A model generated the notes under the pieces. That model was given only the letters and a program-made list of their open reading frames with translations, was not told the DNA's origin and did no database searches. A DNA stretch of 64,000 nucleotides from Hymenolepis diminuta (Eukaryota; Platyhelminthes; Cestoda; Cyclophyllidea; Hymenolepididae), in NCBI GenBank assembly GCA_900708905.1, contig CAADRB010000105.1:144641-208640 (forward strand). The letters are read 5' to 3'. This document shows, piece after piece, positions 13,501-24,740 of this stretch (position 1 is its first letter; the number at the start of each line of letters is the position of its first letter). A program made the position numbers and the translations under genes.

Positions 13501-15159
13501 TATAGTCAGACACTGAGAATCTGGATATCACACATTCATCTCTAGACTTCTCGTAAGTGTCCATGAAATCAGGTGAGTTGATGTATGATATCATTGAATC
13601 AGCTGTGGATTATTCATCATTTCTCTAGACAGTTCCTCAGCACTTCCTTTCTTGTCCTTTTTAACTAATAAAGGTAGGATTTTAAAAGCCTGCTTTTATC
13701 ATGTTGCCATCCATTTTGATAGGAAGCTGAATAATATGACTTTGACGAATCTCCTATCATCTGGTTTAATAATTTTCGCCTAAATTAAAGTTATAATTTC
13801 AAACTATCCTTGTTTCCCCTTAAGTTGTCTTAACTAACCTATTCTACTTCACTCGTCTGAATTTACCCATCGAATCTCACTTGGAAATGCGACGAGACAT
13901 CCTTCTTCTTTTCATTCATTGATCCCATAGAGATGAGTCACCCATTTATTACTAATTTCCCTAATGTTCACACCGTCGATTTGGAAGCTTTTATCCTTTG
14001 TATTGCGTTATTTGAGTAATACATTTGAACCTCCCCACTACCCGTATTGCGTCAGAAGTGTAATGTAGTACATCGTCATCTTATAAGTGGTACCGTAACA
14101 GTAATAATATGACTATTTCATATTATTAAATATAACATATAAAAATTTAGAATTGGCCAAGCGTAGCATGCATGAACATTACATACCATTAAATCCCGTC
14201 AGTATAACCACTTTAGGAGTTTGATCCTTCAGGACTGATGATCTTCCTAAATACCCTCTGAGATCATAAAACCAGGAGTTGAGCAGAGTGGAAAAGGTAT
14301 GTTGAATCATTTGAAAATAAGAAGTAAAGGAAAAAGATGATTTAGAAATCGGAAGAGCAGGAGATAAGCGTCATCACGGCTTGATTGGAGACGGAGATGT
14401 GATGAAGAAGCCAAATTACGACACGCTAAGTGGAGTTGATTGTATCGCGCCCTATACCTGCCTGATGGACAATCAATAAAAGTGTCACCCTTAATTTGCA
14501 GTACGGTGCTGATATATGAGTCGACATATGAGTTTGATAGAATGTTAGAAACACATTTACAGGGGTCATTAGTTCGAAGAAGGTTAATATTAGATTCACA
14601 GAATGGGAGTTACATAAACACTCATTTAACACACATTTCCATACAATAATCGTGTCAGAACAGCATTACTTGGTGTGTTTGGATACCAAAAGGGCCTTTG
14701 TAATTCAATGCTTTGTTTCGAAGGTGGCAATTCATGGTCCTCACTGGTTATTATTTAGTTTGTTCCTAATGACTGAGTAGCGTTTATAAGCGAAATATTT
14801 AACAATTAATAATACTAATTAATTATGAAGTGTCATCACTTCAACTTTATTTCAGTTGGCTCTAGTCTTTTGAAAAATTTTGATATTATCATTGGTCTTT
14901 TTCTTTACCAATGATTGCTGTTGGCACATTTCTGAATTATGGTTTTTACTCTTAAATTTTGCAGATGGAGACTGAATCGTTAAGTGCTGTAGTGGTTGCC
15001 GAACGTCTTCGAGTAGGTTTGGAGAATCTTTTCGATCAAGCGCTCTCTGAAAGTGAAGATGAAATTGGAACTTTCGTCGGCAATCTCGCAAATGAGATGC
15101 TTAACCAATCTTCGCTCGGCCTAGATCAGCCAGTGAAGGAACTTTTAATGGAGATTTAA
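1520..15159 (+). CDS. MSH2: DNA mismatch repair protein MSH2 (MutS homologue 2), C-terminal part, 10 exons, 5' partial
   Basis: MSH2 pairs with MSH6 or MSH3 in the nucleus to bind mispaired DNA and uses ATP to signal repair. Proposed exons: 1520-1690, 2802-2857, 3874-3963, 4042-4213, 4284-4520, 4583-4647, 9645-9812, 10992-11274, 12140-12324, 14965-15159. All have GT-AG borders and the phases join into 539 codons plus TAA. Exons 3-5 match the lever/clamp region ([10 protein letters not shown], then KSIVKEIL and GYLEPL). Exon 6 holds Walker [10 protein letters not shown]. Exon 7 holds [10 protein letters not shown]. Exon 8 holds Walker [17 protein letters not shown] and FATHFHEL. Exon 9 carries [10 protein letters not shown]. 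The last exon is the weakly conserved C-terminal dimerisation tail. About 390 residues known in other MSH2 proteins lie upstream. The first exon is the least certain (weak similarity, AAG acceptor), and a short conserved segment expected between exons 1 and 2 was not found. The intron after the P-loop exon is 5 kb. Confidence 0.93.
4648..9644 (+). other. 5.0 kb MSH2 intron after the P-loop exon
   Basis: This intron separates the Walker A exon (ends ATCCGTGGT, donor gtaagt) from the exon beginning ACTGGCGTTG (acceptor tcttcag). It is several-fold longer than most other introns of the gene. It contains a tRNA-like relic at about 7.25 kb. The remaining open frames (for example 5657-5863 and 7892-8104 on plus) look like chance frames and I recognise no exon in it. 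Confidence 0.75.
7248..7318 (-). pseudogene. tRNA-like relic (degenerate tRNA or tRNA-derived SINE head)
   Basis: Read on the minus strand, this 71-nt stretch folds much like a tRNA. A 7-bp acceptor stem (GCACCGA with TCGGCGC) has one mismatch. A D arm (GCGC...GTGC) has a GG in its loop. An anticodon-like arm TCATC/GACGA has one mismatch and a loop of only six bases including GTC. A T arm carries GGTTCAATT, close to the B-box consensus. The short anticodon loop and the mismatches argue against a working tRNA. It lies inside an MSH2 intron, on the opposite strand. Confidence 0.4.
12700..12910 (+). repeat. diverged intronic repeat, copy 1
   Basis: This segment of the last MSH2 intron resembles 13350-13555 in the same orientation. 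Landmarks shared in order are GAAGACTC, AGATCACATYTTAGTATRTTG followed by YGTCAG, a match around TTGA.G.GAATCTATYAT, and TGAGAATCTGGAT-like text. Identity is patchy, so this is an old duplication or two insertions of one unknown element. Confidence 0.5.
13350..13555 (+). repeat. diverged intronic repeat, copy 2
   Basis: Partner of 12700-12910, same orientation and same intron. The best conserved block is the AGATCACAT...TATTGCGTCAG stretch near 13385-13412. A further TATTGCGTCAG echo occurs near 14045. No coding potential or terminal repeats were seen. Confidence 0.5.
14206..14445 (+). repeat. dispersed repeat family R1, copy 1 (in last MSH2 intron)
   Basis: Shares ordered blocks with 24504-24730: TTAGGAGTTTGATC is exact in both, then GA(T/C)CTTCCTA, a purine-rich middle, and a GATGA...AAATTAC...GC(T)AAGTGGA block. 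The copies differ by many indels, so the element is old. It lies about 500 bp before the last MSH2 exon. I do not recognise the family. Confidence 0.5.
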
Positions 15160-15175
15160 ATCGCACGGACTTTCG

Positions 15176-15181
15176 AATAAA
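15176..15181 (+). promoter_or_regulatory. poly(A) signal of MSH2
   Basis: AATAAA begins 17 nt after the TAA stop, so the 3' UTR would be very short. A second AATAAA lies near 15233 within AT-rich sequence and could be used instead. Confidence 0.6.
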
Positions 15182-16776
15182 GTCACATTAACACTTTGAT
15201 AAATTCCAAATTTAAATATTTTTATAATATTAAATAAAACGCTATAATGTCCTTTTTTAAAAAGAAAGGTAAACTTTAGAGAATGTAAAATTCGTTTTCC
15301 TTGGTTGTTACGCCGGATGATTGATTCAAATGGTTTGAAATATTGTCAGACCAGTTAAAAGTTAACAGGTTTTATAAAATCAATGGAGTGAAAGAGACTT
15401 CGTTTTAACCTGGTGTAAATACAATGCAGTTGAGATATTAATATTATTATAAAATCTGTTAAAATAAAGATATTGGATCAAGAATATAATTTGGATATAA
15501 GTCGCATAATGAAGAGGTGGGTTTTGGAGTTAGGAGATATTGGTTCTGGAAGCAATGATTTCCGCACAAAGCAGATTGTGATCGGGGAAGGTTTGTCCTT
15601 ACGAATTTCATGGCTTGAATATTTGAGTGTTCCATTTGGTTAAAGCTCAGCTATATATGCACCACTATGGAACTGTAGACATGGTTTCACAAGAGCGGAG
15701 GACTGTATTTTGCTACTTTGTCGTAATTCCGCGTTTCGTGAGGCAGTAGAGGGCGTATATCTGAATTTGCTAATTTTAAAAAACTGGTTGGTGCCTGTCT
15801 TCTGATTTACAGGTACAATCTGCAAGTTGTAACTTGTATTTTCTTCTTTAATAATGAAGAAATTGGCTGAAGTATCGTAATGCTAAATCCATTAAATTTC
15901 CCATGAAATGTTTATATTATATTATTGGTCCACTGAAAGTTTTAAAATTGAATATATTTTGCAAATGCCTATCTGACTTGTTTTCCCTTTTTCCTTTAGG
16001 GCTGGAATATCAGACTTTGGAACATAGCAAGCTTACGGGAAATTAACATAGAAGTGCACTTGGCGTACTCTTAAGACATTGCAGCGCCTTCAGATGACCT
16101 GATTGTCATTATGATGCCTCTATCACCTGTGCCTATTAACCCAAGTGTTGGTTAACGTTGGAAGTGAAGGGAGATGAAAATTTGACTACTGTAAGCAGCG
16201 TGACCTTAATAAATAGCTAAGAACTTCTTGTAGGTAAGTCAAATGACATGAAGGGGCATAAATCCATAAGGTGTAGGTAAAGTGAAAATAGGACTCAAGA
16301 ATCATATGGAGTATAAGGGGTGATAGGAAGCGACCATGTTATTGCGATAGCTGCAGACCTCTGACTCATCAGGGAACCTAAAGATGGATGTCTTCTGATC
16401 TAGCCAGTGGTCACGGTTCTCAAATTTTTGGCCGATTATTTCACCCTGCGTCCTGACCAGTGCGTCTCTACTGGATGTATTTGTTAGCTCAACTTTCTTG
16501 CAAAACTCCAGTTAACTTACACTACCTCGCTCTTCAGGCGTACTCACGGAGTATCTTCAATGTGACTTGTCTCTTGAGGACAAGCCTTAAGATTTGTCCA
16601 CGCGTTTTAAGGGTCAAGTTAAGTGGTCTATGCTTTGTCACGCCTTATCAATGACTCTTGACTTTACTTGTTTGTCGATAGGCTAAATTGTGAGATAACA
16701 TTAATTTCGATTTAATCACAAACAGTGAACTCGCTTGAACCTATGCCATCAAGTAATAATACTGCTTATCTAATTA
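15182..16776. other. intergenic DNA between MSH2 and the myophilin side, no gene seen
   Basis: Between the convergent MSH2 and myophilin genes. Frames such as 15640-15825 (minus) and 16460-16654 (plus) lack family resemblance or splice context. A block near 16165-16205 (GATGAAAATTTGACTACTGTAAG and on) loosely echoes the R1 repeat ends. Confidence 0.5.
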
Positions 16777-16962
16777 CTAGTATTGTGCTTGCATTTCGCA
16801 AATCAGACTATTTAAGTCTAAGACAATTTTCCGCAGGATATCCATGTGATTAAAAATTTTCCTCCAACTTTCTTGATGGCGTCTTTCATCTGGAGTGTAC
16901 TGTAGATTGCAGTCCATATTTTGCTCCGATTTGAAAAGTCTTATAAACATCAAAGTTTTCAT
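16777..16962 (-). CDS. candidate small ORF, 61 residues, helical and charged, unknown function
   Basis: On the minus strand an ATG at 16962 opens a 61-codon frame to a TAG at 16777. After a hydrophobic start (MKTLMFIRLF) the rest is polar and rich in charged residues and aromatics (YTPDERRHQESWRK), ending in an amphipathic-looking segment (DILRKIVLDLNSLICEMQ). This composition is unlike the AT-driven chance frames nearby. TATATATAAA lies on the same strand at 17008-16999, about 40 nt upstream. It sits between two convergent genes. No family was recognised; it could be a terminal exon of an unseen gene, a small gene or chance. Confidence 0.3.
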   Translation of the reverse strand: MKTLMFIRLFKSEQNMDCNLQYTPDERRHQESWRKIFNHMDILRKIVLDLNSLICEMQAQY

Positions 16963-16998
16963 AGTAATCACAAATCTAATTTGCTTACTTCTCACTTG

Positions 16999-17008
16999 TT
17001 TATATATA
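16999..17008 (-). promoter_or_regulatory. TATA-like element upstream of the 61-codon ORF
   Basis: TATATATAAA on the minus strand, preceded by a short G-run. Its spacing of about 40 nt to the ATG at 16962 suits a core promoter, but such motifs are frequent in AT-rich DNA. Confidence 0.25.
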
Positions 17009-17440
17009 CCCCCATCAATAGATGATATAATATCTGTTCTTCCCTGTCAGGAATGTTTCCTAACTCTTCTTACAATAAAAATTCCCATTACATTTGGGTG
17101 GTTCATATTACGGCAAGTTTTTTCGCTTAAAAAACGAATAAATATCAAAATTACCTTCAGTGAAAAGTCTACATTTCAAATTCTATTCCGCCAACATATT
17201 TATTTATATGTGTGCCTTTACTTGAATACGTTACTGTAAAATGTTTGTCAAACCTACTTTAATCAGCAATCGTTTACGAAAGGAGATTTTATTTCAGTGT
17301 ATCAACAAAAGACAGATTATTACAGACAAATATAATGCAATCTTAAAGAACACAGAAGAGGTCCAAATCACGAAGACTAAATGAAAAGTCGAGAAAAAGC
17401 ATTGAGGGCGGGGGGGTTAAGAAAAAAAGTGAATGCAGAA

Positions 17441-17446
17441 TTTATT
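17441..17446 (-). promoter_or_regulatory. poly(A) signal of myophilin
   Basis: AATAAA on the minus strand (TTTATT on plus) starts 25 nt past the myophilin TAG stop, giving a short 3' UTR. Confidence 0.6.
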
Positions 17447-17471
17447 CCGGTATAGACACCGACATCGCTGT

Positions 17472-19988
17472 CTAATCCATGATCATGCGCTGTTTGCCCA
17501 TGTTGATACCGGCCTGGCTGGCGCCTTTGTTTGATCCATACTGGAGGCTTACCACATTCTGTGCCTCACGAAGTTGCTCCTCGGTAAACTCACGCTTGTT
17601 CTCGCTGGCGAGTTTGGGACCGAGAGTTGGTCCGGTGTACTCAGGGTGGGTCTGGCACTGCAATCAAAGGGAAAGTAACTTTAATAGACCTTATTCTATT
17701 TACTCTCCCGAAAGAAATATTAGATTTACATATTGAATGGTCTCCAGCTGAATCAGTGCCATACATTAGTTTTGAAATCACATATCCTTCTTTGTATGTA
17801 TGTTTCCATATGTTACTTAAAACTTTTGATAACCCCATCAAAGTTTTCGAATCTGGGATTTAAAAGTCTCGAAGTGGAAAAGAATAATTGTATCAAGGAA
17901 AACATTATTTCAGTATGCGGACGCTGATTTACAGGCTGCTTGAAGATAAAATGTTAGGTGAGGACTCAATGTTTTAATCTTATTTTCTAAATTTTTCCAA
18001 CGCGAAATTCTTTTCAGGTGGTACGTTGGTTTATGCGAAGACTTTCCAAGACAATTTAAGGAGTCGTCAATGACATTTTGCACAGACGGGAGGAAGATGT
18101 CTTAAAGCAGGTCTTTTGAAAATTTTTCATTCAGCTATCCTTTTTGTTGACTCGGTCGTTGAATGTAGAGGAGCATCAATCTTCTGATCCCATGCTTGGA
18201 AGGGATGCGCGTTGACCACTGCTTTTTTAGATGCCGAATAAAACTTTTTTTCTCTATTTAAAGTGCTTTCGGGTCATTATATCCAATGTATTGGAAATAA
18301 CAGACTTGTGCAACATGAAGATTTAGGTGAGAGGGGATTATTTCAAAAGTTTGACAGAAGAAATTTACTATTTGTCGACATTTATTTAAACATTTACCGG
18401 AAGTGACAAATGTGAGATTGCAGGAGCGCTTTCAAACCTGTGAATATTAAATCTGGAGGAGTTGTTATCAGTTTACGGAAATGAAAAATCTTCTTCTCTG
18501 TCTGTATTTAAGTAATTGGTGCGATAATTTGATATATTATAACTGCAATTTGTTCCTAAAGGTATTTATTTTATAAACTAAGACCCAAGTTTACAGATTG
18601 TGTAAGGAATGGTCGAATTTGTTTATTACATTAGTCTGGCCATTTCGCTATCCTGCCCTTTGGGAAAGTACTTTCTCATTTCCAATCACATGATCTGACC
18701 TTCAAATAAGCGAATTTCGAAAATTTTTCTCCTTATCTTCACATGTAAACAAAATGAGGTCTTTTCTGAGTTTGCCAATAAAAGTCAAGGGAATTGAATG
18801 GGTAGTATTGCCTTAAAAGTTGCCTTGGGAACGAGAAAGTTGACTGACAGATATCTTTGAGTCTCACATATTGAAACGTAATAACAGATTGAAGATTATC
18901 ATATAGTAAAATTTTATTAAAACCGAATAATTGAAATTTAATTCGACAAACATCGATTCTTGGAACTTCTAGATACTTCACATTTGGGAAAATGAACGAG
19001 TTGTATTTTTTATGTGCCTTAGATCAGTTGTATATGATATTATGAATTAGACAAAAATAAAATTCGTGAGCTTTCGATTAAGGGAAGTTAATGAATATTT
19101 TTCTCTACGTCTTTCGAGAAAATACGCCTTTTTGACCATTTAATACTGAGCATTTACAGAAAATTGTTTTTCATTTAAACCCGGTCATTATCTAATCAGA
19201 ATACCCGTTGAAAATTAGTGTTTCCTTTTTCTCCCGAGAGACTCTTAAAAACAGCCATGAGCATCAATACTTCAAACTTCTTTATGGCACATAATTAGAA
19301 GGTTAAAGTTGCCAACATTCAGAATGACAGCAAGCGATCATGGATTAACTTTATGGCAATTTAAGATTAACTTACGGTGCGACCAAGAGCGAAAATGGTT
19401 TTTGTTACAGAGGCGATATCTTTCTTTTCAAAAAGATCCACAGTCTGGAAAAGATCAGCCGTTGGGACGCCATAGGCCTTAATAGCTTCAACGAAAGCAT
19501 TGATGTTCTCCATAATCTTGAAAGCCATTGTTGTGCCTTCGTTGATCTTCTTCACGGAACCTGGCTTAATGGCATTTATGAGTCTAGTTGAAAGCATAAC
19601 ACATATTAATTCCAGAAATAAAATTTTGATAAAATATTTACTTTCAACGTGAAGCCCTATACATTTTAAGATTATAAATAAAGATTTTCAAAAAAATGAT
19701 TACTAAAATGTAATATTCTGAAGTATCATTTTGTCATGAACATATTTCATGACCGAGTGACCTACTTGCACAACACAATGCCGTCTTTAAGAATGTCCTC
19801 ATAGGCCTTTGTGCGGCCGAGGTTGAGTCCCGTGAGTGTTTCGATCCATGTGAGGGCTTGCTCCTCCTGTTCCTTATCGCGCTTACCCTCGAGCTAAATT
19901 AGGATGACTTGTTAAACATTTTAAACAGAATACTAACCTTCTTTTTAACCTGATAGCTAAGACCAGAAGGCGGAGGGACGTTAGACAT
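17472..19988 (-). CDS. myophilin (calponin/transgelin-like muscle protein), complete, 4 exons, 190 residues
   Basis: Actin-associated smooth-muscle protein of the calponin/SM22 family; myophilin is the flatworm form first described from Echinococcus. Exons on minus: 19988-19938, 19893-19766, 19583-19376, 17657-17472. Phases join into 190 codons plus TAG, the length of known myophilin. The N-terminus is MSNVPPPSGLSYQVKKK. Residues about 18-130 form a calponin-homology domain (ALTWIETLTGLNLGR, ILKDGIVLCKLINAIKPG, FKIMENINAF, TADLFQTVDLFEKKDI). Residues about 163-188 are the single calponin-type repeat (VVSLQYGSNKGASQAGINMG), ending KQRMIMD. The last intron is 1.7 kb. The ATG at 19988 is preceded by a pyrimidine-rich stretch and CATAG seven bases upstream, which could be a cis or trans splice acceptor. 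The gene converges on MSH2. The assignment is very secure. Confidence 0.97.
17658..19375 (-). other. 1.7 kb myophilin intron 3
   Basis: Between exons 3 and 4 of myophilin. It contains several open frames, including 18739-18981 on minus (80 codons from ATG), which has mixed composition but no recognisable family or clear splice context. No repeat copy was recognised. Confidence 0.7.
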
Positions 19989-20030
19989 GACGGTGCTATG
20001 TTAATGAAAGGGGAATTACTTCAATTTTGT
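19989..20030 (-). promoter_or_regulatory. acceptor-like site just 5' of the myophilin start
   Basis: On the minus strand the text CCCCTTTCATTAACATAG is followed by CACCGTC and then the ATG. A pyrimidine-rich tract plus AG seven bases before a start codon is what a spliced-leader trans-splice site or a 5' UTR intron would look like. I cannot tell which from this window. Confidence 0.4.
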
Positions 20031-21410
20031 TGTGTTTTCGATTGAAATGGGAATCTACCATTTCGGACAGCCAATAGAAATTAGGGAGTGCGGAAGGTAG
20101 CCAATAGGAATGGCTGAAGAGCATATCGATTGGGCTGCAGGAGGTGCAAAATGGCTACTGGCAATTTGTTGCAGGAATAAACTGCGTGAAAACCTTGGTT
20201 CGCGTGCACTTTCCATGGTGTTATGGTGAAAGGTAGAGGATAGGTAGGGTAAAGTAAGGGGGACAGGGAAGGTCCAAGTGTGTGGGCAGATCAAATTAGT
20301 GTGTCCAGTCATCCCTTTCCTTTCCCATTAGGTCTAAACCTGAGTGAAAAGAATACCCAGTGGCTTATTTAGTGCAGTGGCGGGATGCAATATCATTCTG
20401 ATTACTCTGACTTTAACATTTTTCCATTGTAATAAATGCATAAATTGCTCTTTTAAAATACGGCCAAAACTCAAATTCAAGTGAAACTCTGATGAAATAT
20501 AACTTAATGCTGCGTGTGATATAGAGAGAATGAATTTATAATCCTTCATTTCGTATGTACTTATTGCCTTTAAAGACTCTAGAATTTGGAATGCAAGCGG
20601 GGTTAATCTTATGCTTATAAAAAAATTAACCGATTTTAGATAGAAATTAAAGGGAGTCAGGGAGAGTTAAGTGAGAGCTCTGCTCTGTTTGAACGTCTTT
20701 AGTGGTAACATCTACCTACCTATTGGTGTAGAAGAAAAAATGATTAAGGTGGCAAGCTCAAGCATTCATTTAAACAAATTGCTCAAGAGGTTCTAGATAT
20801 GTGTGGAATTAACTCACTTAGAGACCCATAGCTCAAGTCATGAAAAACGGGCCGTGAAACATTTGCGCGTTATAAAGTCATTGCTACAAATCGGGGGTCT
20901 TGATTTCGGACTTAATTATTTACTTCTACTGGTATTCGTTTTATCTCTTTCTGAAACACTTTGCTAATGCTTGCATTTTTTGCGCTGGTAACAATTTTAA
21001 ATATGTCGGCCTCTAATTAAAGCTGCATATCATTAAACATTTGAGGTGAGTTATATCTAAATTCAAAGTTTGTCTTCTAAATAATACCAGAACTTTTGCG
21101 TAACATTATAAACTAAGCGCTTTGTCACAACGTCGAAGCTGACATTTTGTTCGGCGTTCCATATTTAGTAACCGAACTATTCCAAATATTTGGACATACG
21201 TTGGGCTGCAGCTGTAAGGCCAAAGTGTGGGTTTATCTTATAAGGCGGAATTTCTCTTTTGTAGAGACGAAAGGCAAAGCTAAGGGAAATAATTTTAATA
21301 TTTAATTATAAATATTTAATACTTATTTACAAATGCAGACATAATTAGAAGCGCTTATCAAAAGCGCCGCACATTTATTAAGAAATGTTTAGAAAATATG
21401 TCAACGGTAA
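20031..21410. other. intergenic DNA upstream of myophilin, no gene seen
   Basis: This stretch should contain the myophilin promoter. Frames at 20055-20312 and 20334-20549 (minus) show no family resemblance. No clear TATA box was assigned. Confidence 0.5.
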
Positions 21411-21739
21411 GTCATGTAGCGGATGCTACACCAATAAGCTTTTTAGCTACAGCTATGTAATCCTCCTAAGCAGTCGAGATAGCTTTTAGCAGAGTCCTCT
21501 ATCATAAATTTGCCCCCGAAATTAGCTAGACTGCTCCCAAAGTAGCAAGAACAAGAAAGGTGTTGAGTAGAGATGGTTTATTGATCCGTAGGCGATGAGA
21601 TAGCAAGAATTTTGAGCGAACAGAACTCCTTATGAGTCGCTGCCCACGAGCATGGTACTTAAATACAAACAACGCGAAGCCGCAGGTTTATTGATTGCTG
21701 AGTGGCTGAGAAGGCCCCTGTACGCGAACACCACAGTCA
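21411..21739 (-). mobile_element. solo LTR of a TRIM-like retroelement, copy 1 (with 4-bp target duplication)
   Basis: The element is 21415-21735 (321 bp), oriented on minus, reading TGTGGTGTTCGCG...CATCCGCTACA. It is flanked by GTCA on both sides (21411-21414 and 21736-21739), an exact 4-bp target-site duplication. In LTR order it holds CAGCAATCA near the CCAAT position, a TATA-like GTATTTAAG, then CAATAAACC (poly(A) signal). It is about 90 percent identical by eye to the copy at 44449-44766. No internal region remains, so it is a solo LTR. The likeness to tapeworm TRIM elements is from memory of the family, not from a search. Confidence 0.8.
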
Positions 21740-24503
21740 GAATAGCATTCAATTCTATCGGTTGGTTGCGGACTAATCAATGATCAATCTTTTCGGAACT
21801 CCGCGTATTTAATTTTCAAGGAAAGTGTAATACCTGTTAATAGTATTCCTTTTATTTCCCTTTACATTCCAACAGGAAATGAAATCTTAAAATACCACTA
21901 GAAGGAGGTGCAGACATTGAATGCATCCGATTTAAAATAACTTAAAATTCGGCTTCACGGTCCGCAATTGTGCTAATTCCTCGACTGTTACTAACTCATT
22001 AAGATATTTTGGAAATGAAATTTCTCTACCTAAAATTCAAAAATGTATTTCACATTATATAGTTCTGAAACGGGGATGTTCTAATTTCCTACCAAGTGTA
22101 ATGTTTTTATTTTATACATCTTTAATAAATTGTTATTAAAATCATCATGCCGGAGGTGGAGGGAGGACACCCCTCGCCACAAAATACTCAGAATTTGTCA
22201 TTATTATCATGGCAAACATGAAGCACTGAGCTTCAACGTTATCTAATTTAAAAAACGAAAAATATTGATGAATCAATAGGATATTTCTAATAAAATATTT
22301 TTATTTAAAAGGCATCAGAGTTTTTCTTGTTATAAATTGATCATTTTTAGCAATTTTTCCACTAAGTATATAATTTATAAGACAGGAAACGCACTTTTAA
22401 ATAACCCGATTTGCATACACCGCAACTTAAATGGCAAATTTCAAAATTTCTCCAAAAGAAAAATATTAGCGCTTAAGTTGTACGAAATATGGAACTTCAA
22501 CTTTCAATCTATCTTAAAATTTTTCCGGAAAAAGCGGGATGTTAACGAAGTATTCTAGGAGTTGAAGAACATAAATGATATGTTTAATCTCAATTCCATC
22601 GAGTTTTCTACCATCCAGAAGCAATTTTCGTGGCTGTTCTTTGTCTGTGTCTTTTGTAGCGAGGAAATGCTTCCCTTCCTTAAATAGGAAATCCAATTTG
22701 CAAAAGCATCCCTTTTAATAGCTCAGTGTTTCGTATATTGAAATATGAACTCCACTGGCAATCAAACCTGGAGCTTATTTTTAGATCTTGCCTTTGCAGT
22801 TTTGAAATGTCAAATCTAACAAAGAGTTGACAAGCCTACTTGTGTTAATTTTACATGAAAACAAGAAATCAGGCCGAATTTGGGTTCAGTTGATTTAAAA
22901 GTCATTCAAGGGTGTAATTTATGGAAGTCGAGAACATGTTGGTTTACTTATCTGGAATAAAGAATTCATTTTAACAAATATTAAACCAATAATTACCATC
23001 GAAAGTTGGTATTAATTACGACTTATACAGGTAATAATTTTATTTCGATCTTAAAAACAGAAAACATATTTTGAAAGTTTTGGAAAAAATATATTTTGGA
23101 TTTTAAAATAGCTTTTTTTTAAAATTTATTTACTTTAAGCGTCTTGATTAACGAGGAAATAAAAGTAGGAATATTAAAATTTATAATGATAGATATTACT
23201 TAAATGAGATAAGCAAAATTTTGAATTACTAACCCGTATTCATTAAATTAATTTATTAATAATATGAAAAAAACTAGTTCAAAATAAATTGATTTCTTTA
23301 AACTTTCGCTTATAAAGTAGGATGATCTTAATGAATCGCAGTGCTTTAAATATGTGAGGATCAAAATATTGTTCCAAATTTTATTCCTTAAAATCATCAT
23401 TAACATTTTATTTATAATTTTAAAATGTACTAAACGTGATCTCAATATATTGAATTAACTTTTGTCCCTAAATAGCAAAAAACGTTCAGTTGGCCCGGAA
23501 ATAGTTTTCTTTAACTTCAATAACCAGATGCAACTTTTTTGGTGTTTGCAACAAAGTGTCGACTACAACTTTCAAGTTGATATTAAACTCGATATGAGCT
23601 CGTACATGATACCGAGGTGCTTATGCTTTTATTGTTTTGTGAAAGCTACAATTTTCTAACTTATATCATGGCAATATATGAATTACATCACAATCTGTCT
23701 TTGGTTTCAAAGCCCTGCATGAATTGTGATATTCGAAGTATTCTAGTATCTTAACTTAACCACAGAAACTTCCTGTTGATGGCAAAAGCAAATATATGAA
23801 ATGAAGATTTTATTTTCTGAAGTGCTTATTAAAATTCAATGGAAAATATTCCATCTTTATTGATTTCCCTAAGTTGACTTATGTCATAAAGTAGGAGATT
23901 AATTACTGGCCCCATGTTCTCCTTGACCCTGCTTATCGTCATTGATTTTATCGTCGGTCGATTTTAAGCCAATCACAATGAAATAAACAAAAACAAAAGC
24001 GGATTATGAGAAAGGAAATACACACTTATTTGGTCACTCAAACCTCCGTGCGAAATGTAGTCAGTTGTTGCTTTGATGTTGAGTTATCCTGCTTCATTTG
24101 TGAAAAATTTCCTATCACAACATTTTTTGATCGGAAAATACCATTTAGATTGTAAAGCAGATCATAGAATTATTTGGATACAGAAAAAGACTGCGTTCCG
24201 TGGTATATTAATAACTATTGTTTGCAATCATGGAAATAATTCAATATCTGATAATTAAATACATATTTTATGGAATAAAATTCATTCATTTTAATTGTAG
24301 AACAATTAAATTAACACAATAACAACGTAAATTAAATTGAGATTTTATTGGAAATCAGAGTTGTATGGAAGCATTTACTTACAGTCTCCCAAAACAGTTC
24401 GGGACTCGGTATTAAACCTTCATTGTAACCTCCAAGTTCGCACGATATTGATCTGAGAATGCACATCTACAAAGATTAAGGTGGTTGTAATTCAGTTAGT
24501 AAA
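21740..24503. other. AT-rich intergenic DNA, no gene seen
   Basis: Very AT-rich; frames at 22337-22558, 23248-23445, 23462-23659 and 24073-24258 are rich in Asn, Lys, Phe and Ile, as expected for chance frames. No splice-bounded exon or known domain was recognised. Confidence 0.5.
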
Positions 24504-24740
24504 GTTAATTTAGGAGTTTGATCGAATCAGACAGGATCGGTGACCTTCCTATGATCAAGAGCTGGATAAGCTCATGTGTTCGTTGGACAAAAGGAAGATA
24601 CGAGAGAATTGGAGGGGAGGGGTGGAGGGAGAGGAATATAAGAAGAAATTGAAAGAGAACATGATTCTGTCTTGAGTGAGCGGAAACGGGGTTATGATGA
24701 GAAGCGAAATTACTGCAAGCTGAGTGGAACTAGCAGTTCT
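24504..24740 (+). repeat. dispersed repeat family R1, copy 2
   Basis: Matches 14206-14445 in the same orientation: TTAGGAGTTTGATC, GACCTTCCTA, a purine-rich core, then ATGATGAGAAGCGAAATTAC and GCAAGCTGAGTGGA. A short echo of the last block (ATGATAAGCGAAATAATCAC) also occurs near 60427 on plus. Confidence 0.5.

Noticed and set aside
16895..17239. 114-codon plus-strand frame
   Set aside because: Rich in Ile, Leu, Phe and Lys from AT-rich DNA, no family or splice context, and it overlaps the more protein-like minus frame at 16777-16962.
21415..21735. The LTR-like element as a DNA transposon with inverted ends
   Set aside because: The two ends (TGTGGTGTTC and, inverted, TGTAGCGGAT) match only over the first few bases, while CCAAT, TATA and AATAAA in order and the 4-bp duplication suit a solo LTR better.
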